Positions 42,905 through 50,649 of a DNA stretch of 64,000 nt are shown one piece after another. How positions within the stretch are numbered: position 1 is the first letter of the stretch; every line of letters begins with the position of its first letter. The DNA is from Corynebacterium halotolerans YIM 70093 = DSM 44683 (GTDB lineage Bacteria > Actinomycetota > Actinomycetes > Mycobacteriales > Mycobacteriaceae), in assembly GCF_000341345.1 (NCBI RefSeq), contig NC_020302.1, forward strand, positions 1,530,075 to 1,594,074, read 5' to 3'. The translations under genes and the position numbers were made by a program. The notes beneath the pieces were generated by a model, which was not told the DNA's origin, made no database searches, and saw only the letters and a program-made list of their open reading frames with translations.

Positions 42905-43462
42905 TTGAACCTCATCGAGGACGCGGTTGCCGTCACCGCCGGCCCGAGCGAGAGGACGCCGCTTGACCGCCTCCTGGGGAATCTGGCCAGCGAGATCTAC
43001 CACGCCAGTGGCCTCTGGTGGTTGGAGGACTCCTTCGGCTGGAGGTGTGCCGAGCTGTTCACGGTCGACGTCGATCCGGATACTCGCGTCTTTGAGATCG
43101 GCAGCGCAATGGACTGGACCAATCTGTGCCGGGACTACCCGCTGGAGGTGACGTGGGGCATACAGAACACTTGGCATGCATGCACGGGCCGCCACGGCAA
43201 ATGGTTGATACCGGACTGGTCTCAGGTATCCCGCGACTTCGACGCCGTACACCCGACCGTGCCGGGTTGCCTGGGGACGGCGGGGAAGGTGCTCGACCTC
43301 GGAGACGGCTTCGCCACCCTGCTCGCCGGCTGGGATCCCGACGAAGCCTACTGGCTGAGAGGAGGATCCCGGCCCTCGGAGGAATCGACGAGCTGGCACC
43401 AGCGGGAAGAAGACAACCTGTGGGTGCGGGGGACGGGGAAACTGCCGGATCCACAGGTCTGA
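42905..43462 (+). CDS. Uncharacterised protein of a tandem actinobacterial family
   Basis: A 185-residue soluble protein with no domain I can name. Notable blocks are SGLWWLEDSFGWRCAELFTVDVD, DWTNLCRDYPLEVTWG, WLIPDWSQVSRDFDAVHPTV and GFATLLAGWDPDEAYWLRG, Trp-rich and apparently conserved among corynebacterial hypothetical proteins. The TTG at 42905 lacks a clear Shine-Dalgarno; upstream, an out-of-frame ATG 42846 with GGAGG opens an 11-codon frame, so the 5' end may be damaged. The degraded remains of a paralogue lie 450 bases downstream. Confidence 0.55.
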   Translation: MNLIEDAVAVTAGPSERTPLDRLLGNLASEIYHASGLWWLEDSFGWRCAELFTVDVDPDTRVFEIGSAMDWTNLCRDYPLEVTWGIQNTWHACTGRHGKWLIPDWSQVSRDFDAVHPTVPGCLGTAGKVLDLGDGFATLLAGWDPDEAYWLRGGSRPSEESTSWHQREEDNLWVRGTGKLPDPQV

Positions 43463-43889
43463 CAGGCAGGCCACCCCGCGCCGGGCAGGAGGCCGGCAAG
43501 GTGCGTGTCGACGCCCGCGGCCTCACTGTGAGCGCAAGGACGGCAAACGACGGGTCGCTCGCGATCACTTGGGCGCGTTCATGAACGACGAGCTTGCCGC
43601 ACAGTTGGGCGGCGTGCTGGAGCGGCACCCCTACCCGTACCCGGGAACCCGGGATGCGGGGGAGGGGCAATCCTCTGCCCGGGCGGACGGCGAGGATACC
43701 CTGCGCACAGAGTCGGAAACCCTGCTGTGGGGCCGGTACCGGGCGCATGGGCCGCTGGCGGGACACGTGGAAGATCTACGCGGCGGGAGGGGCTGAGCGG
43801 CCTAGTATCGACGATAGGCTTGACTTATTCGCTGGCACAGGGGGCACCACGCCTCGCCAGCCGTCTCGAAGCGCCGTGTGGATATGAAT
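43463..43889. other. Decayed stretch between the paralogues
   Basis: Contains a short frame GTG 43501 to TGA 43584 (VRVDARGLTVSARTANDG) overlapping by ATGA a 71-codon frame 43581-43796 (NDELAAQLGGVLERHPYPYPG). Neither has a convincing ribosome site. They may be broken parts of small genes that once paired with the uncharacterised family. Confidence 0.35.
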
Positions 43890-44050
43890 ATGAGCAGGAC
43901 GACTCCGGGCGGGCGCTCAAGGTTGGAAACCGGACCGGTGCCATGGTCGCGGGGTGGAATCCCGGGGAGACCCGCTGGTTGCGCAGCTGTGTGCAGCTGG
44001 CTGGCCGGGCCGCCCGGGGGCGGGGAGTGGTACGACCGGTGGGGAAGTGA
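43890..44050 (+). pseudogene. Remnant of a second copy of the 42.9 kb gene
   Basis: The frame ending at 44050 reads ALKVGNRTGAMVAGWNPGETRWLRSC, which aligns without gaps to VLDLGDGFATLLAGWDPDEAYWLRGG of the intact upstream gene. The sequence before it (43727-43890) shows no similarity, so only the 3' end of a tandem duplicate survives. Confidence 0.6.
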
Positions 44051-44164
44051 CATGAGACACGACTGGCCCCGAATCTTGAGCGAGCCCTGACATCAGCCAG
44101 GACAAGGGTCCTGGCATGGGGGTTGACTGTGTAGCTCTGCGTGTTCTATTTCGCTGATCATGGA

Positions 44165-44491
44165 TCAGGCTGAGGCCAGCTTCTGGTTGATCAGGGCATT
44201 CAGGGAAATCCCTTCGGACTCGGCCATCATCACGAGACGGCGGTGCAGGGATCGCGAGGTCCGCACGTTGAACTTTCCGGAGTAGGAGCGCTCACCCAGC
44301 GGGGTAGGGGCGGCCTCTCCGGTCTTTTCCATGTCGTCGAGGATCTCGGCCACGAGGTCAACCAGGCCGTTTTCCGCTTCCTGGCGATCCTGGGCAAGCC
44401 AGGAGAGGGAAGGGAACTCCAGTACGGTTGCGACGTGCTCCTGGTCTTCCTCCGACCATGAGACCTGATAGGTGTACCTGTTGGCGTCCAT
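44165..44491 (-). CDS. hicB: HicB-family antitoxin
   Basis: A 108-residue antitoxin. The N-terminal half is the partially degraded RNase-H-like HicB fold (YQVSWSEEDQEHVATVLEFPSLSWLAQDRQEA) and the C-terminal half a ribbon-helix-helix DNA-binding segment (SGKFNVRTSRSLHRRLVMMAESEGISLNALINQKL). It should bind HicA and repress the operon. The ATG at 44491 is chosen because AGGAGG lies at a normal distance; a GTG at 44500 would be too close to it. It follows hicA, with the hicA stop inside its ribosome site. Confidence 0.88.
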   Translation of the reverse strand: MDANRYTYQVSWSEEDQEHVATVLEFPSLSWLAQDRQEAENGLVDLVAEILDDMEKTGEAAPTPLGERSYSGKFNVRTSRSLHRRLVMMAESEGISLNALINQKLASA

Positions 44492-44505
44492 TGTCTGCAC
44501 TCCTC

Positions 44506-44778
44506 CTACGAGCTTCTATGCTTCAGCTTTTCCACGGCCTCCAAAACCTGGTTGACCTGGTAGGCCTTTGCTTTCCCTCCGGCGTTTTGGATGTTGACGC
44601 GGGGGTTACCGGGCCAGGGGGTTTTATAGGTTTGGTGGGAGGTCTTCTTCGACGGGCGTTTCTCGAAAAAGTGATCACACACCTTTTCCAATTCTGCGAA
44701 CCGAATATTCGCCGAAGAGTGCCGCATCTTCTCCAGGATCTCCTCGACGCTTTTACCCATGCTTTTATGGTACCGCAT
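44506..44778 (-). CDS. hicA: HicA-family mRNA interferase toxin
   Basis: A 90-residue toxin (or 84 residues from the second ATG at 44760). The dsRBD-like core SANIRFAELEKVCDHFF and the catalytic His in SHQTYKTPWPGNPRVNIQ are intact, so the protein should be an active ribosome-independent mRNA-cleaving enzyme. The order toxin then antitoxin on one transcript is the standard hicAB layout. The pair is lower in GC than its surroundings, in keeping with transfer. Confidence 0.88.
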   Translation of the reverse strand: MRYHKSMGKSVEEILEKMRHSSANIRFAELEKVCDHFFEKRPSKKTSHQTYKTPWPGNPRVNIQNAGGKAKAYQVNQVLEAVEKLKHRSS

Positions 44779-45717
44779 GTGGTACTAAAATCCAGCTCTT
44801 GATGATGGCCGCTCCGGGGGTTGCGAGGATCTGCCAACCATTCAGGGAGTATGGCGCTCAGTAACAGTCAAGGCGAGGAGGCCTGATTTTTCGGCAGCTG
44901 AACGGCAGACGTTATGTCACCGGAGTCGGCGGGGTGAAACCTCGGTTGTGGCCGCGTCTTCCATGCGCGCGAAGGACTGCTGAGGCGCTGCACATTCAGG
45001 GCCGGTAGGCATACCCGGCCGAGGAAAGCTTCATGGGAGATGTACGGGCTGGGCTCGGCAAGGCAGGCGAGCGTGTTGGCGGCAGGAACCGGAAGCTAAT
45101 GCGCTCACACGAAGGCGAAACGGTTTGAAGATATCGGGGCGTCTGATGTCGACGGCGGTTGCAGAAGCGGCCCGGGCGGGAGGTGTCCGGCCGACCGGCC
45201 CGGAGGGTGGATGAGAAGTTCCGGGTCGGCCGAGGGGAGAGCTACATCCATCCAAAATGACATAATGTACATTATCGGACAATTACCGATATCGGGACGT
45301 GGAGGCGTTTTCCGGCTCCGGGCTTCATGAACCGCCGCATCACGTACCGGCCGTGTCTGCGTTCCGGCGTCGGCTCCCCGCGTTCTCCGCAGCGAGCTCT
45401 GGCCGCTCGGCCACTCGGCCGCGTTGACTTTCGACGGGCGTCGACGTTCGGCTCTCCGGCCGCTCCGCCGGTGGCCGGTCCGCTGAACCGGCCCGGACGG
45501 CTCGAGGCCGGTTGCCTGCACCTGGATTCGGGCCCACGGCCGGCTCCGCGCGACGGACCTCCGGATCGCACAACCAGAGGGACGACTGCCGGCCAGGCGG
45601 ATACGTCGACTCATTCACGGGATACGGATGCGTGACTGGGCCCGAAAACGCGAAATCCCGGCTATCCCCGCTCTCACGCGAGGACCTCCGGGCTTCCGTT
45701 ATTTAGTCACTGTGACG
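44779..45717. other. About 940 bases without a supportable gene
   Basis: Reading frames run through a very GC-rich block (45310-45620) on both strands but lack motifs and ribosome sites. The region holds two adjacent palindromes at 45262-45295. I see no RNA gene. Confidence 0.5.
45262..45295. promoter_or_regulatory. Two adjacent palindromes, operator-like
   Basis: ATAATGTACATTAT (14 bases, perfect, 45262-45275) and CCGATATCGG (10 bases, perfect, 45286-45295), in a local AT-rich island. The arrangement looks like binding sites for dimeric regulators, but no gene starts nearby. Confidence 0.35.
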
Positions 45718-45897
45718 TTATTTACCGCGATCTCCGGCCCGTTGCCGATACGCATTCACCAGCTGTGCGGCGCTCAGAATCGCCAGCACGGCCGCGATGG
45801 CCGCCAGCGCCCACATCCCCTCGTACACCATGAAGGCTCCGAAGCCCAGGATGACGAGGAGACGGATCCAGATCACCGGAATCATGCGCTGCGCCAT
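45718..45897 (-). CDS. 59-residue membrane protein downstream of yceI
   Basis: A small protein easily missed because of its length. It begins MAQRMIPVIWIRLLVILG and has two hydrophobic segments (IRLLVILGFGAFMVYEG; LAAIAAVLAILSAAQL) and a basic end (RQRAGDRGK). The ATG is two bases after the yceI stop, so translation is almost certainly coupled. Function unknown; the coupling suggests a partner role for the YceI protein at the membrane. Confidence 0.7.
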   Translation of the reverse strand: MAQRMIPVIWIRLLVILGFGAFMVYEGMWALAAIAAVLAILSAAQLVNAYRQRAGDRGK

Positions 45898-45899
45898 GA

Positions 45900-46604
45900 T
45901 CAGTTCTTCTCCAGGGTGACGCGGATGTTCAACTCGCCCATCTCATCGATCGTGGCCGCGATGAAGTCCGGCGTCTCGACACCGTAGTCCAGACGGTTGA
46001 TCGGCACGTCGCCCGCGATGACCAGCTGGTCGCCGTCGCGCAGGGCGTCGAACTCGTGGGTGACTTCGTTCGGGGTGCCGTGGATGGTCAGATCGCCCGT
46101 GAGGGTGACCTTTCCGGCGGTTCCGTCCTCCGGCAGAGTCGACAGATCGGCCGGTTCCGTCACCACGAAGGTGGATGTCGGATATTCGTCGGTGTGCAGG
46201 ATCTTTCGGCGCACGTTGACGTCGCGACGCTGATTGTCGGTCTCGAGATTGGTCATGTCGACGGTGATCTCGCCGGCGGTGAGCTGCCCGTCGGCGACGG
46301 ACGCGTTACCCGTCACGTCGTGGGTCGTTCCCGACGTGTTCTTGCGCTCGGCGGGCAGGATCTCGAAGAACGTGAAGCCCACGGCCGTCGCGTTGCTGCC
46401 CTGCCCCTCGACCACCTGCCACTCGCCGTTGACGTCGGTGGTCGCCGGCTCGGCGTTGTCGGCCGACAGCCCCTCGGTGCGGATACCGGTTCCCATGACC
46501 GCCGAGTACACCACCGGGGCGACGGCGAACAGTCCGAGGCCGACGATCAGCACGACGAAGATCGTGACCACGAGCTTGCGGTTATAGAACAGCTTCTGGA
46601 GCAA
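45900..46604 (-). CDS. Membrane-anchored YceI-family protein
   Basis: A 234-residue protein with one N-terminal anchor (LVVTIFVVLIVGLGLFAVAPV) and a YceI lipocalin-like beta barrel (GNGEWQ-like VNGEWQVVEGQGSNATAVGFTFFEI; LTGDLTIHGTPNEVTHEFDA). YceI proteins bind polyprenyl or other isoprenoid chains. The start is TTG with GAGG 6 bases upstream, lying in the end of the preceding zinc-finger gene; 4 bases separate the two genes. Confidence 0.88.
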   Translation of the reverse strand: MLQKLFYNRKLVVTIFVVLIVGLGLFAVAPVVYSAVMGTGIRTEGLSADNAEPATTDVNGEWQVVEGQGSNATAVGFTFFEILPAERKNTSGTTHDVTGNASVADGQLTAGEITVDMTNLETDNQRRDVNVRRKILHTDEYPTSTFVVTEPADLSTLPEDGTAGKVTLTGDLTIHGTPNEVTHEFDALRDGDQLVIAGDVPINRLDYGVETPDFIAATIDEMGELNIRVTLEKN

Positions 46605-46608
46605 CCCG

Positions 46609-46944
46609 TTACCTCAACTTCTCTATTGTCCGGGCCAGTGCGACCAGTTCAGTGCACAGGTCGTGGATTTCCTCTGGCTCGGCGCCTTCCGCTGATGCGG
46701 TGGCGATGTCCTCCGCAGCGCACCGGAGCTCAAACAGGGAGTCCCGTAGAGCGGCCGCACGGTTCGGATGAATAATAACCGCTTCCTTGGGGATACTGGT
46801 ACCCGCGATGTTATGGCGTTGCTCATAGGCCCGCTGCTTGCAGGACTGGCTGCAGTATTTACGCGGTCGGCCACGGCCGGAACTGTGCAGCTCCTTTCCG
46901 CACCATGCGCACGCCGCCGCGGGCGCGGTCGACGAGAATGTCAC
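46609..46944 (-). CDS. Small zinc-finger protein, unknown function
   Basis: A 111-residue protein with an N-terminal treble-clef-like Cys motif (CAWCGKELHSSGRGRPRKYCSQSCKQRAYEQR) and a helical C-terminal half (LRDSLFELRCAAEDIA; LCTELVALARTIEKL). The motif is of the kind found in DNA- or RNA-binding small proteins of actinobacteria. GTG 46944 is chosen because both GGAGG and a TAGGGT at leaderless distance precede it. First gene of the operon with yceI, divergent from rbpA. Confidence 0.7.
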   Translation of the reverse strand: MTFSSTAPAAACAWCGKELHSSGRGRPRKYCSQSCKQRAYEQRHNIAGTSIPKEAVIIHPNRAAALRDSLFELRCAAEDIATASAEGAEPEEIHDLCTELVALARTIEKLR

Positions 46945-46951
46945 GGCCTCC

Positions 46952-46957
46952 ACCCTA
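46952..46957 (-). promoter_or_regulatory. -10 (TAGGGT) of the zinc-finger gene
   Basis: TAGGGT, 7 bases (GGAGGCC), then GTG on the minus strand. The spacer itself contains GGAGG, so the gene could be leaderless or use a Shine-Dalgarno from an upstream start site. Confidence 0.4.
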
Positions 46958-46984
46958 GCGCATTTACCGGACATGATATCCACC

Positions 46985-47016
46985 GGGAACAATTCGGTCC
47001 ATTCGTCCGTTATACT
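46985..47016 (+). promoter_or_regulatory. Overlapping SigH-type and SigA-type promoter of rbpA
   Basis: GGGAAC (46985-46990) and CGTT (47008-47011) fit the stress sigma factor SigH consensus GGAA(T/C)-N18-GTT. The same place carries TATACT (47011-47016), a good housekeeping -10. The transcript has a leader of about 100 bases before rbpA. Confidence 0.55.
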
Positions 47017-47119
47017 GGTACGTCTACTAGAGAGCTCCGTCGGCCGTTCCGTTCTCCTGGACCGGAATCGGGCGGCGGGCCTCATTTCCCGGGAACGCAA
47101 CGAAAAGGATGATGCCTCA

Positions 47120-47503
47120 ATGGCAGATCGCGTACTTCGCGGCAGCCGCATGGGCGCCGTCAGCTATGAGACGGACCGCGACCACGACCTTGCGCCGCGC
47201 CAGATGACCAAGTACCGCACCCCCAGTGGTGAGATCTTCGAGGTCCCCTTCGCCGACGACGCCGAGATCCCCGAGGAGTGGCTGTGCAAGAACGGTGAGG
47301 TCGGCATCCTCATCGAGGGTGAGGGCGTGGAGTCCAAGCCCACCAAGCCGCCGCGCACTCACTGGGACATGCTGCGCGAGCGCCGCTCTCTGGAGGAGCT
47401 CGACGCCCTCCTCGAGGAGCGCATCGAGCACCTGCGCAAGCGCCGCCGCTCCGCCGCCCGCCTGCTCAAGGAGCAGCAGCAACAGGCCGAGGCCGAGGGA
47501 TAG
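47120..47503 (+). CDS. rbpA: RNA polymerase-binding protein RbpA
   Basis: A 127-residue actinobacterial transcription factor that binds sigma domain 2 and stabilises the open promoter complex. The start MADRVLRGSRMGAVSYETDRDHDLAPRQ is the N-terminal tail and core entry; EVPFADDAEIPEEWLCKNG is the core; and THWDMLRERRSLEELDALLEERIEHL is the sigma-interacting helix. The C-terminus is Gln/Glu-rich. AAAGGA lies 10 bases before the ATG. It follows a dual SigH/SigA promoter and ends at a strong terminator. Confidence 0.97.
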   Translation: MADRVLRGSRMGAVSYETDRDHDLAPRQMTKYRTPSGEIFEVPFADDAEIPEEWLCKNGEVGILIEGEGVESKPTKPPRTHWDMLRERRSLEELDALLEERIEHLRKRRRSAARLLKEQQQQAEAEG

Positions 47504-47551
47504 CAGGTACTACTCCCCCGCCGATGTCGGGCCGTTCGGTCCCGACGACGA

Positions 47552-47587
47552 ACGCGCCCCGCACCAGAATCCTGGTGCGGGGCGCGT
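47552..47587 (+). terminator. Bidirectional terminator after rbpA
   Basis: ACGCGCCCCGCACCAG and its complement form a perfect stem of about 15 base pairs with a short loop, ending in TTT on the plus strand. It lies between convergent rbpA and ppm. Confidence 0.85.
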
Positions 47588-47612
47588 TTCGCTGCGCGAC
47601 GTCGACAGGCGG

Positions 47613-48431
47613 CTAGAAGTTGTAGCGCTTGCGCATGCCCTTGAACTCGTAGGCGGCCAGTTTGCCCAGCTCCTTGCTCAGCTCCCTGACCTGTCCGCCA
47701 CGGTGCCTGAGACCCCACTTGGTGACCTCGAACAGGGAATCCTTGACGAAGCTGCCGTCGAGCTTGGACTCGCCGATCTCACGCTCGGTGAAGGTGACCG
47801 GCACCTCCCGGACGTCGAAACCGCCCTGCACGGCACGCCAGGCCAGATCCACCTGGAAGATGTAGCCTGCGTTCGACAGCTCATCCAGGTCGAGGGACTC
47901 CAGCAGCTCGCGACGGTAGGCGCGGTAGCCGGCGGTCATGTCGGACAGGTCGGCACCCAGGGCCAGGGAGATGTAGAGGTTGCCGCCCTTGGACAGCGCC
48001 CAACGCTTCTTCGGCCAGTTGACCACCTTGCCGCCGTCGACGTAGCGGGAACCGATCACCAGATCCGCGCCCTGGTCGATCTCGTCGAGCAGCAGCTGCA
48101 GCTGCTCCGGGGCGTGGGAGCCGTCGGCGTCCATCTCGCACAGGACGGTGTACTCGCGCTCCAGGCCCCACCGGAAACCGGCGATGTAGGCGCCGCAGAG
48201 GCCGCCCTTGCCCTCGCGGTGGAGGACGTGGATGCGCCCGTCGTCGGCGGCCATCTCGTCGGCCTTCGCGCCGGTGCCGTCGGGGCTGTTGTCGTCGACC
48301 ACCAGGACGTCCACCTCCGGCACGGCGGAGCGCACGCGCCCGACGATCAACGGGAGGTTCTCCAGTTCGTTGTACGTCGGGATGATCACGAGGGTCGCGT
48401 CACTGGGCTTGTTCAACGGGGTCTCCTTCAC
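47613..48431 (-). CDS. Polyprenol monophosphomannose synthase (Ppm synthase domain)
   Basis: A 272-residue GT2 glycosyltransferase that moves mannose from GDP-mannose to polyprenyl phosphate, the donor for lipoarabinomannan and for protein mannosylation. [24 protein letters not shown], the DxD equivalent CEMDADGSH and the [15 protein letters not shown] acceptor loop are present. In mycobacteria this domain is fused to Lnt; here, as in C. glutamicum, it is separate but coupled. GTG 48431 overlaps the lnt stop; a TTG at 48416, 6 bases after AAGGAG, is a credible alternative. Confidence 0.92.
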   Translation of the reverse strand: MKETPLNKPSDATLVIIPTYNELENLPLIVGRVRSAVPEVDVLVVDDNSPDGTGAKADEMAADDGRIHVLHREGKGGLCGAYIAGFRWGLEREYTVLCEMDADGSHAPEQLQLLLDEIDQGADLVIGSRYVDGGKVVNWPKKRWALSKGGNLYISLALGADLSDMTAGYRAYRRELLESLDLDELSNAGYIFQVDLAWRAVQGGFDVREVPVTFTEREIGESKLDGSFVKDSLFEVTKWGLRHRGGQVRELSKELGKLAAYEFKGMRKRYNF

Positions 48432-50074
48432 TGGCCACGCGTACGGGCGGTCTGGGGTGAGCGACGATGCTCGCGACTCGGGGAGGAACGGGTGGTCCAG
48501 AGGGCCGCGACAACGACTACCGCACCTATCATAACGATCACCAGCTGGACCAGGAAACCATGGCGGGCGGCGAAGGTGACCGAATCCCGCAGCGGGAGCG
48601 TCTCCACCAGCTGCGCCGGTTCGAAGATTCCCGAATGCTGGGACACGGAGCCGTCCGGGTGGACCATCGCCGAGACCCCCGACGTCGCAGCGACCACCAC
48701 GGCGCGGTCGAGCTCGATGGCCCGCATCCGGCTCATCGCCAGCTGCTGGTAGGTCATGTCGGTGAAGCCGAAGGTGGCGTTGTTGGTCGGGGTGGTCAGG
48801 ATCTGCGCCCCGTTGAGCACGGCGTCGCGGTATGCGGAGTCGAAGGCGACCTCATAGCAGGTGGCCACGCCCACGGTGACGTCCCGGCCCCCGGCCCGCA
48901 TGTCCACGGTGCCGGTGCCGTCGCCCGGCTGGAAGTCGCCGGCCTGGTCCACGTACGGGGAGAAGATGCGGAAGAAGTCGCGCATCGGCATGTATTCGCC
49001 GAAGGGCTGCAGGTGGATCTTGTGGTGGTGGTCGCCGACACCGGTCTCCGGGTCGAAGACGACCATCGTGTTGCGGTCGCCGACCTCGTCGTGGGTGATG
49101 GTTCCCACCAGCACGGGCGCGTCGACGGCCGCGACAGCGTCGTCGATCAGTTCGCGGGCCCGGGCGTCGGCGAAGGGGTTGACGTCCGAGGAGTTCTCCG
49201 GCCAGATGACCAGGTCGACCTCTTCCCCGCTCGCGGCCAGCTCCTCGGTGACACGGGCGTGGTTGGCCAGCACGGCGCGGCGCTGGGCGTTGAAGTCCAG
49301 CCCCATGCGCGGGACGTTGCCCTGGATGGCGGCGATATCGACCTCCCCGACCGTGTGGCGGGGGCCGTTGACCCCGAGCCCGGCGACCAGCCCGGCCACC
49401 AGCGGGAGAATGACCGCCGCCGCGCCGGCGAGCCGGACGTGGTGGTTGCGGACCGCCAACGCCGCCAGGCCGCAGCCGACGAGCGCGGTGGCCAGGGTGA
49501 CCAGGGCCGGCCCGCCCCAGGGCGCGAGATCGGCCAACGGGCCGTTGATCTGGCCCCAGGCCAGGCGCACCCAGGAGAACCCGCCGAAGGGCCAGGAACT
49601 GCGGGCGAACTCGACGAGGGCGTAGAGGAAGGGGAAGGCCAGGAAACCGTAGCGCCAGCGGGCGATCGCCACGCCCCCGGCGCCGGTGGCCAGGGCGTAG
49701 ACGGCGCAGACCACGGCCAGCGCCACATAGGGCAGGTTGCCCACGAACTCGCCCACCCACGGCAGCAGGAGCAGATAGAGCACCAGGGCGTGGACGAAGC
49801 CGAGCAGCGCCCCGAGCCGCAGACGCGGGTTGTCGCTTCTGACCGGCCAGGGGGCCAGTGACAGGTACAGCAGTCCGATGCCGATAACGCCGGCTACCCA
49901 CCAACCGAGCGGTTCATAGGAGGCGTAGACCAGCAGGCCTGAGACGGCGGCCAGGAGCAGCCGCAGCACGAGGGGCACCCAGGATCCACGTCCGCCCGCC
50001 GTCCGGGCTGCGCCGGACGCCGGTCGTGAGCGGGCTGACCGGTCCCGCCCGCGTCGGGGACGTACGAGGGTCAC
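48428..50074 (-). CDS. lnt: Apolipoprotein N-acyltransferase
   Basis: A 548-residue membrane enzyme that N-acylates lipoproteins. An N-terminal block of six or more membrane helices is followed by a nitrilase-like domain ([33 protein letters not shown] with the catalytic Glu; [15 protein letters not shown] with the catalytic Cys) and a last C-terminal helix. The several lipoproteins in this window are potential clients. The start GTG overlaps the fxsA stop and its stop overlaps the ppm start, giving a tight fxsA-lnt-ppm operon. Confidence 0.93.
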   Translation of the reverse strand: MTLVRPRRGRDRSARSRPASGAARTAGGRGSWVPLVLRLLLAAVSGLLVYASYEPLGWWVAGVIGIGLLYLSLAPWPVRSDNPRLRLGALLGFVHALVLYLLLLPWVGEFVGNLPYVALAVVCAVYALATGAGGVAIARWRYGFLAFPFLYALVEFARSSWPFGGFSWVRLAWGQINGPLADLAPWGGPALVTLATALVGCGLAALAVRNHHVRLAGAAAVILPLVAGLVAGLGVNGPRHTVGEVDIAAIQGNVPRMGLDFNAQRRAVLANHARVTEELAASGEEVDLVIWPENSSDVNPFADARARELIDDAVAAVDAPVLVGTITHDEVGDRNTMVVFDPETGVGDHHHKIHLQPFGEYMPMRDFFRIFSPYVDQAGDFQPGDGTGTVDMRAGGRDVTVGVATCYEVAFDSAYRDAVLNGAQILTTPTNNATFGFTDMTYQQLAMSRMRAIELDRAVVVAATSGVSAMVHPDGSVSQHSGIFEPAQLVETLPLRDSVTFAARHGFLVQLVIVMIGAVVVVAALWTTRSSPSREHRRSPQTARTRGQ

Positions 50075-50637
50075 TTCCGGTCGCCGTCCTCTCCCCCACC
50101 GAAGTTCTCGGGCCGCACGTCCCGGGTCCAGTCCCTGATCTCATCCTCGTCGATGACGACCGAATCCGGCCGCTCCGGGCCGGCACCGGATGCCCCGGTG
50201 CCGTCGCCACCGGCGCCGAAGCCGCCGAAGGTGCCGTACTCGGTGCGGGGACGGTAGGCGCTGGTGGCCTCGAAGCTGCGGACACCGAGATCCTCGACCA
50301 TCGACTTCAGTTTGGCGGCCAGCCCGGCGCGGACGAGGGCGCGGGTCGGCGGGAGGATGAGCAGCAGGCCCAGGACGGAGGTGGCGAAGCCGGGGATCCC
50401 GGAGAGGATGCCGCCGGCGGTGAGCAGTCCGTAGTCTCCGGCGACGCGGCCGGGGCTGAGGCGTTTGGCGGCGGCGAGGCGTCCCACGCGGCGCATTTCG
50501 ACGCCCGTGAGTGCGGCTCCGAGGATCATGGCGCCGAACAGGGCGAGCAACGCCCAGCCCACGCCGATCCATGAGGCGACGGCCCAGAACGTGAGCGCCT
50601 CGATCAGCAGATACGGGAGAGCAAGGAGGAAAGGCAC
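50071..50637 (-). CDS. FxsA-family membrane protein
   Basis: A 188-residue protein whose first 125 residues are an FxsA domain with four hydrophobic stretches (ALLALFGAMILGAALTG; LLTAGGILSGIPGFATSVLGLLLILPPTR). E. coli FxsA limits exclusion of phage T7 by the F plasmid; the cellular role is unknown. The C-terminal third is hydrophilic and Gly-rich. A leaderless -10 precedes the GTG start. First gene of fxsA-lnt-ppm. Confidence 0.88.
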   Translation of the reverse strand: MPFLLALPYLLIEALTFWAVASWIGVGWALLALFGAMILGAALTGVEMRRVGRLAAAKRLSPGRVAGDYGLLTAGGILSGIPGFATSVLGLLLILPPTRALVRAGLAAKLKSMVEDLGVRSFEATSAYRPRTEYGTFGGFGAGGDGTGASGAGPERPDSVVIDEDEIRDWTRDVRPENFGGGEDGDRK

Positions 50638-50643
50638 GTGGTC

Positions 50644-50649
50644 AGTCTA
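50644..50649 (-). promoter_or_regulatory. Leaderless -10 (TAGACT) of fxsA
   Basis: TAGACT, 6 bases, then GTG 50637 on the minus strand. The hexamer overlaps the stop of the upstream lipase gene. Confidence 0.5.

Noticed and set aside
45105-45614. Minus-strand open frame of 169 codons in the gene-free block
   Set aside because: It is Arg/Ser/Pro-rich in the manner of GC-rich shadow frames, with no ribosome site and no motif.
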